Source: Fidelibacterota bacterium (GTDB lineage Bacteria; Fidelibacterota; UBA2242). Taken from it: 11,162 bases of DNA. Below, in pieces: positions 1 through 6,495 of the stretch. Below the pieces are notes generated by a model, which searched no databases, was not told the DNA's origin, and saw nothing but the letters and a program-made list of their open reading frames with translations. The stretch lies in contig JAUSPJ010000019.1 in NCBI GenBank assembly GCA_030655795.1, forward strand, positions 1 to 11,162, read 5' to 3'. The position numbers and the translations under genes are program-made. Each line of letters begins with the position of its first letter. The first letter of the stretch is position 1.

Positions 1-467
1 ATGATCTCGGCATTTTCATCGGACAGGATAAAGATTTCACCCAGGTTCGTCAGCGCTACCGAGCGGGGATAGGATAATTCAAAATCGCTGTTCGGGTTAG
101 GGTAAGTAGTGAGATAATTCAATTCCCGGTCAAAACGGACAATCCGGTGATTGTTGTAATCCGCCACAAGCAGATTCAACCCCGATGAAATATTGATATC
201 CATGGGTGTATCGAACCGGCCTTCTTTCCACCCGAATCCGCCGTTAACAGATTGTACCTCGCCTTTCGAATTCAGCCGATAAATCTCCTGGCCTTTGCTC
301 TCCAGCAAATAGATATCACCAAATTGCGAAACCGTCAGCGAACTGAACTGGGCTGATTTTGGAACGGGTGTCGGCTTGACTTCCCGTTCAAGTACAAACT
401 GTCCAAACGCAACAGTCCCCGCGATTAATAAAAGGACAACTAATTTTACTTTCAGCATGGTTTTCAT
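1..467 (-). CDS. Secreted NHL-repeat / beta-propeller protein, 3' end outside the window
   Basis: The reading frame stays open from an ATG at 465-467 to the window edge, giving about 155 residues of an unfinished protein. The N-terminus is a clear signal peptide: MKTMLK, then the hydrophobic run VKLVVLLLIAG, then a small-residue cleavage site at AFG-Q near residue 22. The mature part shows NHL-type blade sequences, for example LLVADYNNHRIVRFD around residues 100-114 and further blades spaced about 40 residues apart. NHL propellers are usually binding scaffolds or sugar-lactone-type enzymes; no catalytic residues can be assigned from this part, so no specific function is claimed. A second in-frame ATG at 456-458 is possible. 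A GGTGTG stretch lies upstream of the first ATG, but a TATAAT-like hexamer overlaps that ATG, so the exact start is uncertain. It follows trkA in the same direction with a 127-bp spacer, so it may be a separate unit. Confidence 0.8.
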   Translation of the reverse strand, partial: MKTMLKVKLVVLLLIAGTVAFGQFVLEREVKPTPVPKSAQFSSLTVSQFGDIYLLESKGQEIYRLNSKGEVQSVNGGFGWKEGRFDTPMDINISSGLNLLVADYNNHRIVRFDRELNYLTTYPNPNSDFELSYPRSVALTNLGEIFILSDENAEI

Positions 468-594
468 TATACGACACACCTGTGAATTTGTTTAACCCTG
501 ACAAAATAAACAAAAACAGGGAATAAGTAAATTTGATTCAGTGATTAATTAAAAAAAGGGTTTAACAATTATTGGTAGTGCAATCCTGATTGAA
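468..594. other. Intergenic spacer with long-range inverted repeat
   Basis: This AT-rich spacer lies between the trkA stop and the secreted protein. It holds two 11-nt arms, TTGTTTAACCC at 488-498 and GGGTTTAACAA at 558-568, which are complementary except for the central base and are 59 nt apart. A run of seven A (551-557) borders the inner side of the second arm; on the minus strand it reads as a T-run after the arm, as might follow a terminator. There is no compact GC-rich stem, so a classical trkA terminator is not convincing. Confidence 0.35.
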
Positions 595-1935
595 TTAACT
601 GAAATATTTTTCAACTTTCGTGATCATCGTCGGTTTCATAAAAATCACAACTTTATCTCCGACACCAATCACGGTATCACCATGTGGAATAATAACTGAA
701 GATTCCCGGATAATCGCGCCAATAATCATATCCACCGGCAATTTCAACTCTTTAAGCAGGCGGCCGGTAATTGCACTGTTCGGCTTCAGCTCAATTTCAA
801 TGGCTTCAGCATCAATATCTTCGAACAATGATACGGCAATGATATTACCACGTCGGATATTTTTCATAATGGCATTGACGGTTGCAATATTTTTACTGAC
901 TACCGTATCCATTCCGATCCGATTCATGATCGGCATATATTCGTGAGTGTTTAAATGCATGATAACCCGCTTGACACCGAGATAGCGGGCTAATAATCCC
1001 GACAGCAGGTTCGTTTTCTCGCTGCCGGAGACCGCCACAAAGCAGTCCATTTCCTGGATTTGTTCAGAGGTCAGCAGATCAATATCGGTGCCGTCCCCGT
1101 GCAAAACCAGGGTGTCTTTCAAATTCTCGGACACATCTTCGGCTCGGTCCATATCAATTTCCACAAGTTTGACGCTCATTCCCTTCGACAATTTTGCTGC
1201 CACCAGAGTGCCCAATTGACCGGCGCCAACAATCATAACATGCTGTTGCTCCCGTTCCGTGTACCCAACCAGTTCCGACAACACTCCAATATCTTCTTTT
1301 CGCGCAATTAAGTAAACGACGTCACCACTCCGGTAAAAATTGGGACCGTGGGGAATAATCGTTTCATCATTGCGAATAATACACAGACACAGAAACTCGA
1401 TCTGCGGATTGGCAACCATCACTTCCTGCAGAGTCTGGTTGATAATCGGGCTGTTCTCTTTGATCTGAAGCGCCAGAATCTGTAGTTTCCCGTCTTCAAA
1501 ATCCACTATTTTTAATGCCGAAGACCGTTCGACCAGGCGTACAATTTCATTCGCGGCCGTCTGTTCCGGATGAATCATGAGATCAATATCAAATCGATCG
1601 GGTGTTATCACGGCGCCAGGTCGTGTAAATTCGTCATTACGAACGCGAGCCACGCATTTCCCGACACCGATTTTCTTGGCAATGGAACAGCACAGGATAT
1701 TGATTTCATCCATTCCGGTGACGGCAAACAGAATATCAGAATTGTTGACTTCCGCATGCATCTGAGTCTGGACACTCGATCCATTTCCAAGGACGACAAT
1801 TGCATCCAGTGTTTCCGATGCCCGGCGCTGCCGTTCAATATTCTGTTCGATAATCGTGACGTCATGGCCTTCCGATATCAGGCGTTTGGCTAGATAATAC
1901 CCAACTTCACCGGCTCCGACTATTACCACTTTCAT
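595..1935 (-). CDS. trkA: Trk potassium uptake system NAD-binding protein TrkA
   Basis: This is the cytoplasmic regulatory subunit that gates TrkH/TrkG-type K+ channels in response to bound nucleotides. The 446 residues form two tandem RCK units, close to the usual length of about 450-460. Each unit starts with a Rossmann nucleotide site: VGAGEVG at residues 6-12 with acidic E30 ending strand 2, and VGAGQLG at 236-242 with E259. The acidic residue at the end of strand 2 favours NAD(H) over NADP(H). Each Rossmann half is followed by an RCK_C (TrkA_C) domain, at roughly 135-215 and 365-445, with the typical HG / GD-VV pattern near its end. The start codon is one base beyond the stop codon of the threonine aldolase gene, so translation is probably coupled. 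No trkH-like channel gene is in the window, so the membrane partner must lie elsewhere, perhaps past the left edge. Confidence 0.95.
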   Translation of the reverse strand: MKVVIVGAGEVGYYLAKRLISEGHDVTIIEQNIERQRRASETLDAIVVLGNGSSVQTQMHAEVNNSDILFAVTGMDEINILCCSIAKKIGVGKCVARVRNDEFTRPGAVITPDRFDIDLMIHPEQTAANEIVRLVERSSALKIVDFEDGKLQILALQIKENSPIINQTLQEVMVANPQIEFLCLCIIRNDETIIPHGPNFYRSGDVVYLIARKEDIGVLSELVGYTEREQQHVMIVGAGQLGTLVAAKLSKGMSVKLVEIDMDRAEDVSENLKDTLVLHGDGTDIDLLTSEQIQEMDCFVAVSGSEKTNLLSGLLARYLGVKRVIMHLNTHEYMPIMNRIGMDTVVSKNIATVNAIMKNIRRGNIIAVSLFEDIDAEAIEIELKPNSAITGRLLKELKLPVDMIIGAIIRESSVIIPHGDTVIGVGDKVVIFMKPTMITKVEKYFS

Positions 1936-1936
1936 G

Positions 1937-2980
1937 TCAAACGACTTTCATCAGTTTTGTGAATATTTCCACTGCCTGCAATATCTGGTCTTTCGATATA
2001 TTCAGGTGAGTTACTACCCGAATCCGCTCGGAATCTACGGCGTTGGCGGCCAGTCCCTCCTTCAGCAATGCTTGTGATAGCGTAACGGAATTATATTTGG
2101 GATGACGGATATGAATCATCACCATGTTTGTCTGCACCTGCTTCATCTCAATAAAGATGCCCGGCAGGTTTTTCAGATTACCGGCTAACAAACGGGCATT
2201 TTCGTGATCTTCTTTCAGACGATTGACATTATTATCAAGGGCAAACAAACAGGCCGCGGCTAAAATTCCCGCCTGCCGCATACCGCCGCCAAAAATCTTA
2301 CGGTATTTCCGGGCCCGCTGAATAAAATCCTGCGTCCCCGATAAAACCGATCCCACCGGCGCGCCAAGCCCTTTGGAAAAACAGAGGCTGACACTATCCA
2401 CATAACTGGCCCAGTCTTTTGCCGGAATCCCGGTCGCCACAACCGCATTCATCAAACGGGCCCCGTCCAGATGCAGAGGAATCCCTTTCTGTGCTGTTAA
2501 ATTGGCCAGTTCCGAGATATCATCCAGCGGATAGACAGTTCCGCCGGCCCGGTTATGCGTATTTTCAACACAAATCAGCCCGGTAGGTGGCAGATGAAGA
2601 TTATCAGCGCGAATGGCATTTTCAACATCCTTAACATTCAGGACACCGTATTCACCGTGTAAAGGCCGCATTTGTACTTGTGATAGAAACGCCGGAGCGC
2701 CGGCTTCACAATTGAAGATATGGCAATTTTCCTCGCAGATAAGTTCCTGGCCGGGCTGGGTGTGAGTTTTTATGGCGATCTGGTTTGACATCGTTCCGCT
2801 GGGAACATACAGCGCTGCCTCTTTTCCTAATAAATCCGCGACCCGCTCTTCCAGTAAATTCACCGTCGGGTCTTCACCATAAACATCATCGCCGACGTCG
2901 GCCTGCGCGATAAAATTTCGCATCGCCTGACTGGGTTTTGTCAATGTATCACTTCTTAAATCAATGCTTATTCGCGGCAT
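1937..2980 (-). CDS. ltaE: Low-specificity L-threonine aldolase
   Basis: This PLP-dependent enzyme cleaves L-threonine or L-allo-threonine to glycine and acetaldehyde in the cytoplasm. The protein has 347 residues, typical for the beta-eliminating lyase / threonine aldolase family. It opens with the family signature [12 protein letters not shown] (6-17) and [11 protein letters not shown] (30-40). His87 sits where the PLP-stacking histidine is expected, LDGAR (171-175) carries the Asp and Arg that hold the cofactor, and Lys203 in [11 protein letters not shown] is the Schiff-base lysine. Arg235 in GGGMRQAG fits the substrate-carboxylate contact. The ATG at 2978-2980 is preceded by AGGA about 8-9 nt upstream, which supports this start. 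Its stop is separated from trkA by one nucleotide, so the two genes are an operon. The pairing with a potassium-channel regulator has no obvious metabolic logic. Confidence 0.94.
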   Translation of the reverse strand: MPRISIDLRSDTLTKPSQAMRNFIAQADVGDDVYGEDPTVNLLEERVADLLGKEAALYVPSGTMSNQIAIKTHTQPGQELICEENCHIFNCEAGAPAFLSQVQMRPLHGEYGVLNVKDVENAIRADNLHLPPTGLICVENTHNRAGGTVYPLDDISELANLTAQKGIPLHLDGARLMNAVVATGIPAKDWASYVDSVSLCFSKGLGAPVGSVLSGTQDFIQRARKYRKIFGGGMRQAGILAAACLFALDNNVNRLKEDHENARLLAGNLKNLPGIFIEMKQVQTNMVMIHIRHPKYNSVTLSQALLKEGLAANAVDSERIRVVTHLNISKDQILQAVEIFTKLMKVV

Positions 2981-3043
2981 GGAAATCCTAATGGATATTG
3001 CGTTACCTAATTAAAGGTGAACACAATGGTTATGTGAAATATT

Positions 3044-3073
3044 AAAAAATTATAGGCAGCAAATAATTTGCTG
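3044..3073 (-). terminator. Probable terminator of the methyltransferase gene
   Basis: Just past the methyltransferase stop codon there is a perfect 7-bp stem, CAGCAAA / TTTGCTG, with a 3-nt loop at 3057-3073. On the minus strand it is followed after 7 nt by a run of six T (3044-3049). The T-run is displaced compared with a textbook intrinsic terminator, so efficiency is uncertain. The same DNA overlaps a promoter for ltaE. Confidence 0.5.
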
Positions 3074-3077
3074 TTTT
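3049..3077 (-). promoter_or_regulatory. Candidate promoter of the ltaE-trkA operon
   Basis: On the minus strand there is a perfect TATAAT (3049-3054), preceded at 17 nt by AAAACA (3072-3077), which matches only the ACA half of the sigma-70 -35 consensus. Transcription would start near 3042 and give a leader of about 60 nt before ltaE. The spacer between the two boxes is the hairpin described as the upstream gene's terminator. Confidence 0.4.
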
Positions 3078-3969
3078 ATTCCTCATAATAATTAAACTCC
3101 AACTTACTTTGAAGAACGATCTCATTTATAATTTTTGATCTTTCAATTTTCCCGTTCTCAAAAGTGCGAATTTCTTTTTCTAATTTTTCACCGTTAAAAT
3201 TGAGCGTAATTCCCACTCTTCTCAAACCAATCTTTATATATTTTTCACTAATTTCAATACCAATTGACTTACGATTAAGTTTTTTTGCTACAAAGGAAGT
3301 TGTAAACACTCCCGAGAACGGATCCAATACAACATTTCCTTTATTCGAACTTGCTTTAATAATCCGTTCCAATAAAGCTATAGGTTTTTGAGAAGGATGA
3401 TTTTCATATTCAGGCATCCTATATCTGACACGCGGAAATTCCCAAACATTCCCCGGCACTTTTTTGCTGTTGTATTGTTGCGGAGGATTTTTTCTGTAAT
3501 CAATCAGTTTCCTTTTCGATCCCGTCTTAGCCTCTACGAGGATATCATTAGAATTAAATGTATAATTATGCTTGTCTTTAACACAAAATAGAATTGGTTC
3601 ATAGAGAGAGCCATAATAGTTTTTTGCTTGTACACCGGAGCTATCATACGACCACACTATTCTCGAAATGATCTGTATTTTATCACGAAGAAAAATATCA
3701 AAATATGGCATGAATTGAGTAGAAGTCATTACATAAAGTGAGCCATTTTCCTTTAATTTACTAATGCATAACTCAAGCCACTCGTAACACCAGTTAAGGT
3801 AATCGTTATCTTTTTTCCATCTATCTTTCCTGCCATCAAAATCCTTACCTATATTGTAGGGAGGATCAATAAAAACCAGGTCAATACTCTTATCATTAAT
3901 TTCATTTCTAAGGATTTCAAGAGATTCTCCATGATAGATAACGTGTCCGTTTTTTTCATATTTTTGCAT
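3076..3969 (-). CDS. yhdJ: Orphan adenine-specific DNA methyltransferase, YhdJ-type
   Basis: This enzyme transfers a methyl group from S-adenosylmethionine to N6 of adenine in DNA. The 297 residues have the beta-class order: catalytic motif IV DPPYNIGK (35-42) near the N-terminus, and the SAM-binding motif I LDPFSG (215-220) near the C-terminus, with the following strand ending in GIE (237-239). Long stretches resemble E. coli YhdJ as I remember it, for example RIVWSYDSSGVQAK (103-116), EAKTGSKRKLIDYRKNPPQ (146-164), VPGNVWEFPRVRY (171-183) and ENHPSQKP (189-196). YhdJ methylates the second A of ATGCAT; the same target is likely here but is an inference. No restriction endonuclease is adjacent, so it looks solitary. 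The gene is visibly richer in A and T, with A/T-ending codons, than its neighbours, which suggests horizontal acquisition. No good Shine-Dalgarno precedes the ATG. Confidence 0.93.
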   Translation of the reverse strand: MQKYEKNGHVIYHGESLEILRNEINDKSIDLVFIDPPYNIGKDFDGRKDRWKKDNDYLNWCYEWLELCISKLKENGSLYVMTSTQFMPYFDIFLRDKIQIISRIVWSYDSSGVQAKNYYGSLYEPILFCVKDKHNYTFNSNDILVEAKTGSKRKLIDYRKNPPQQYNSKKVPGNVWEFPRVRYRMPEYENHPSQKPIALLERIIKASSNKGNVVLDPFSGVFTTSFVAKKLNRKSIGIEISEKYIKIGLRRVGITLNFNGEKLEKEIRTFENGKIERSKIINEIVLQSKLEFNYYEE

Positions 3970-4221
3970 AAATGATAAGTCTTTTTGTGATGACCCTATG
4001 AATTATTATTTACTGTACATATCCTACTAAATACTGATGTTAATAACAATCGCTTTTGTTCCCGTGGACAATATTTCCACTTTTGTACTAATTGAAGTTT
4101 GTTATCAGACTCAAAATGGCGTATTCTGTTAAAAATCACCCCAAATTACTGCATTTTTCCGGTCATGTCAATTCAAATTCCCCTTGATAAATTGGCAAAT
4201 GAGCGCTAATATCGCAGAGTT
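3970..4221. other. Divergent intergenic region
   Basis: This AT-rich spacer separates the divergent methyltransferase and kinase-RapZ_C genes. Besides the plus-strand promoter at 4184-4212 it holds an interrupted palindrome at 4064-4080 (GTGGA, 7 nt, TCCAC). A CTTTTGT direct repeat lies on each side of it (4053-4059 and 4080-4086). On the minus strand TTGTTA is followed at 17 nt by TAGGAT, a weak possible promoter for the methyltransferase. No coding region is apparent. Confidence 0.45.
4184..4212 (+). promoter_or_regulatory. Strong sigma-70-like promoter of the kinase-RapZ_C / murU operon
   Basis: TTGATA (4184-4189) and TAATAT (4207-4212) are separated by exactly 17 nt, a near-consensus housekeeping promoter (TTGACA/TATAAT, four to five matches in each box). 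The expected start of transcription, 6-7 nt after the -10 box, falls near 4218-4219, only 3-4 nt before the ATG at 4222. The transcript would therefore be leaderless or nearly so, in keeping with the lack of a clear Shine-Dalgarno before the start codon. Confidence 0.65.
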
Positions 4222-5655
4222 ATGGAAAAACACACTGAACAAGAGCTGATTCGATTATTTGAAGACTGGTCGGGAGAAAATGTCGTATCTATTCAACTGC
4301 TGCCGCCCTCCGGTTCTTACCGTGAATACCTGCGCATAAAGAGCGCTCAGAAAAGCGCTATCGGCGCCTACAATCCGGATAAAAAGGAAAACCGGGCGTT
4401 TACTGAATTCACGAAACACTTTCGCTCCATGAAACTGAATGTCCCGGAGCTGTACCTGGAAAACGAAGCGGAAAATATCTACCTGATTGAAGATTTGGGC
4501 GATACAACACTGTTTTCATTCATCAACCAGCACCGGGAAGGGAAAAATTATACCAGTAAAATCATCGATGTTTATAAAGCTGTCATTGAGCAGCTGCCAA
4601 ATTTCCAGATCAATGCCGGGAAAAACCTGAATTACGATGTCTGCTACCCGAGACCCCGCTTTGACAAGCAATCGATGATGTGGGACCTGAATTATTTTAA
4701 ATATTACTTCCTGAAACTGGCCCGGATTCACTTTGACGAGCAGGCCCTGGAAGAGGATTTTCAGACACTCACCGACCATTTACTGAAGACCGATACCAAT
4801 TATTTTCTCTATCGCGATTTCCAGTCGCGCAATGTTATGCTGAAAGACGGCAAACCCTATTTTATTGATTATCAGGGAGGACGCCATGGTGCGCTGCATT
4901 ACGATCTGGCGTCACTGCTATACGATGCCAAAGCCGATATGCCCGATTCAGTCCGGAAAATGCTGCTTGGTTACTATATCATCACAGTGTCAAAACAGAT
5001 CAGTATCGATCCCGATAAATTCAAACAGTATTTCTACGGTTACGTCCTGATCCGGATTATGCAGGCCATGGGCTCCTACGGCTTTCGCGGTTTTTATGAG
5101 AAAAAAGAACATTTCCTGCAAAGCATTCCCTACGCTTTGAATAATCTCTCCTCTATTTTAGCAAATGTCCGGTTTCCAATTAAGATTCCCGCACTCCTGG
5201 AGGCACTTGAAAATATCATTGAATCCAAGCGATTAAATAAAATAAGCGCCGATCAGAAATCTCTGACCGTTACATTGAACAGTTTCTCCTATAAACGCGG
5301 TATTCCCATTGATTTGTCCGGGCATGGCGGCGGATTTGTATTTGATTGCCGGGCCATTCACAATCCGGGACGGTACGAACAGTACATTGCCCTGAACGGA
5401 AAAGACGCCGATGTGATTAAATTCCTCGATAATGAGCCTGAGATTAAAGGATTTTTAAAAGATGTTACGAATCTTGTTGATCAGTCCGTTGAAAAATACC
5501 TGAAACGCAAATTTACAAACCTGATGGTCAGTTTCGGCTGCACCGGCGGTCAGCACCGCTCCGTTTACTGCGCTGAAGCCCTCGCGAAACACCTGAAAGA
5601 AAAATTCGACATCAAACTCGTCTTGCGTCATCTCGAACTGGAAATGATGCAGTAA
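4222..5655 (+). CDS. AmgK-like amino-sugar kinase fused to RapZ C-terminal domain
   Basis: The 477 residues form two domains. Residues about 1-330 are an APH/choline-kinase fold of the AmgK type, which phosphorylates the anomeric carbon of N-acetylmuramate or N-acetylglucosamine with ATP during peptidoglycan recycling. The catalytic loop is YRDFQSRN (197-204) with D199 and N204, followed by the metal-binding D216 in FIDYQGG and the conserved HYDLASLLYD (226-235). The usual His of the HxD loop is Tyr197. A Gly/Ser-rich loop, PPSGSYREY (28-36), takes the place of the nucleotide loop. Residues about 348-472 match the C-terminal half of RapZ: FSYKRGIP (355-362), VFDCRAIHNP (373-382) and GCTGGQHRSVY (439-449); E. 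coli has K where this protein has Q. The N-terminal P-loop domain of canonical RapZ is absent. The RapZ C-domain binds glucosamine-6-phosphate in enterobacteria, so it may give metabolite control of the kinase here. The MurU-like gene follows after 26 nt. The kinase substrate is inferred from that partner and has not been shown. Confidence 0.88.
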   Translation: MEKHTEQELIRLFEDWSGENVVSIQLLPPSGSYREYLRIKSAQKSAIGAYNPDKKENRAFTEFTKHFRSMKLNVPELYLENEAENIYLIEDLGDTTLFSFINQHREGKNYTSKIIDVYKAVIEQLPNFQINAGKNLNYDVCYPRPRFDKQSMMWDLNYFKYYFLKLARIHFDEQALEEDFQTLTDHLLKTDTNYFLYRDFQSRNVMLKDGKPYFIDYQGGRHGALHYDLASLLYDAKADMPDSVRKMLLGYYIITVSKQISIDPDKFKQYFYGYVLIRIMQAMGSYGFRGFYEKKEHFLQSIPYALNNLSSILANVRFPIKIPALLEALENIIESKRLNKISADQKSLTVTLNSFSYKRGIPIDLSGHGGGFVFDCRAIHNPGRYEQYIALNGKDADVIKFLDNEPEIKGFLKDVTNLVDQSVEKYLKRKFTNLMVSFGCTGGQHRSVYCAEALAKHLKEKFDIKLVLRHLELEMMQ

Positions 5656-5681
5656 ATCCATTCCGCGGAGTATTTATTACC

Positions 5682-6404
5682 ATGAAAGCCATGATTTTCG
5701 CTGCCGGCCTGGGAACACGGCTGAAACCATTTACCGATAGCTGTCCGAAAGCCCTGGTTGAGGTCGGTGGAAAACCGATGCTTGACCATGTCATCCGGCG
5801 GCTGAAGTCCTTCGGCTTTCGGGAATTCGTGATCAATGTCCATCATCTGGGCGGCCAGATCATCGATTATCTGAATACCTATCCCCATAAGGAATTGAAA
5901 ATTCACATATCCGATGAACGCGAGCAACTTCTGAATACCGGCGGCGGATTAAAAAAAGCCGCGCCTCTGCTGATCAGTAAAGACCCAATCCTGCTCCATA
6001 ACGTGGATGTGCTGTCCACAATTCCCATCCAGTCTATGCTCGTCGAACACGTAACTTCCGGCGCATTAGCCACATTGGCCGTCAGTAAACGCGACACTTC
6101 CCGCAAACTCCTGTTTGCCAGTAATGGTCAGATGATCGGCTGGAAGAATGAAGAAACCGGTGAAATTCGCGGTTCCGTATCCAAAGCAAAGCATTATCAG
6201 GATTTCGCATTCAGCGGTATTCACATCATCGATCCGATTTTACTGAAAATGTTCCCCTCTGCGGATGTGTTTTCAATCGTCGATCTCTACCTGACCCACT
6301 GTGCAAAATATCCCATTCATGCCTTTGAACACGATCCCTCGGATTTCCTGGACATCGGCAAGCCGGAGCAATTGGCGAAAGCGGAAAAATTCCTGAAACG
6401 TTGA
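5682..6404 (+). CDS. murU: Sugar-1-phosphate nucleotidyltransferase, MurU-like
   Basis: This enzyme would couple a nucleoside triphosphate, probably UTP, to a sugar-1-phosphate. Next to an AmgK-like kinase the likely product is UDP-MurNAc (or UDP-GlcNAc), feeding salvaged cell-wall sugar back into peptidoglycan synthesis. The 240 residues form a single NTP_transferase domain of the usual MurU size. The signature loop is FAAGLGTRLKPFT (6-18), followed by CPKAL (21-25) with the conserved lysine. LNTGGGLKKA (84-93) contacts the base and sugar. The two metal aspartates are D109 in LLHNVDV and D224 in FLDIGKP. There is no acyltransferase (left-handed helix) domain, so it is not GlmU. A GGAG lies about 12 nt before the ATG. 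The short spacing and shared strand make it the second gene of the kinase-RapZ_C operon. A hexose-1-phosphate substrate cannot be excluded by sequence. Confidence 0.85.
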   Translation: MKAMIFAAGLGTRLKPFTDSCPKALVEVGGKPMLDHVIRRLKSFGFREFVINVHHLGGQIIDYLNTYPHKELKIHISDEREQLLNTGGGLKKAAPLLISKDPILLHNVDVLSTIPIQSMLVEHVTSGALATLAVSKRDTSRKLLFASNGQMIGWKNEETGEIRGSVSKAKHYQDFAFSGIHIIDPILLKMFPSADVFSIVDLYLTHCAKYPIHAFEHDPSDFLDIGKPEQLAKAEKFLKR

Positions 6405-6406
6405 TA

Positions 6407-6484
6407 AAAGCGAAGCCTTGCGAAAGTTTCCTGCTACGTGATACTTCACAGGACAGGTACAGCTCCGCAAGGCTCGCTTTATTT
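6407..6484. terminator. Bidirectional hairpin terminator between convergent genes
   Basis: The arms AAAGCGAAGCCTTGCG (6407-6422) and CGCAAGGCTCGCTTT (6466-6480) form a 15-bp stem with one bulged A. It starts 2 nt after the MurU-like stop and ends 15 nt short of the M20 peptidase stop. T-rich sequence follows on both strands: CTTTATTT on plus and GCTTTTAT on minus. The 43-nt loop folds further, with TCCTG (6429-6433) pairing CAGGA (6449-6453) and GTGA pairing TCAC inside it. It should stop transcription from both operons. Confidence 0.8.
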
Positions 6485-6495
6485 ACTGTAAAATA

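Noticed and set aside
955..3769. ATGCAT sites as an unusual cluster for the methyltransferase
   Set aside because: Three sites in about 11 kb is what a 6-base word gives by chance.
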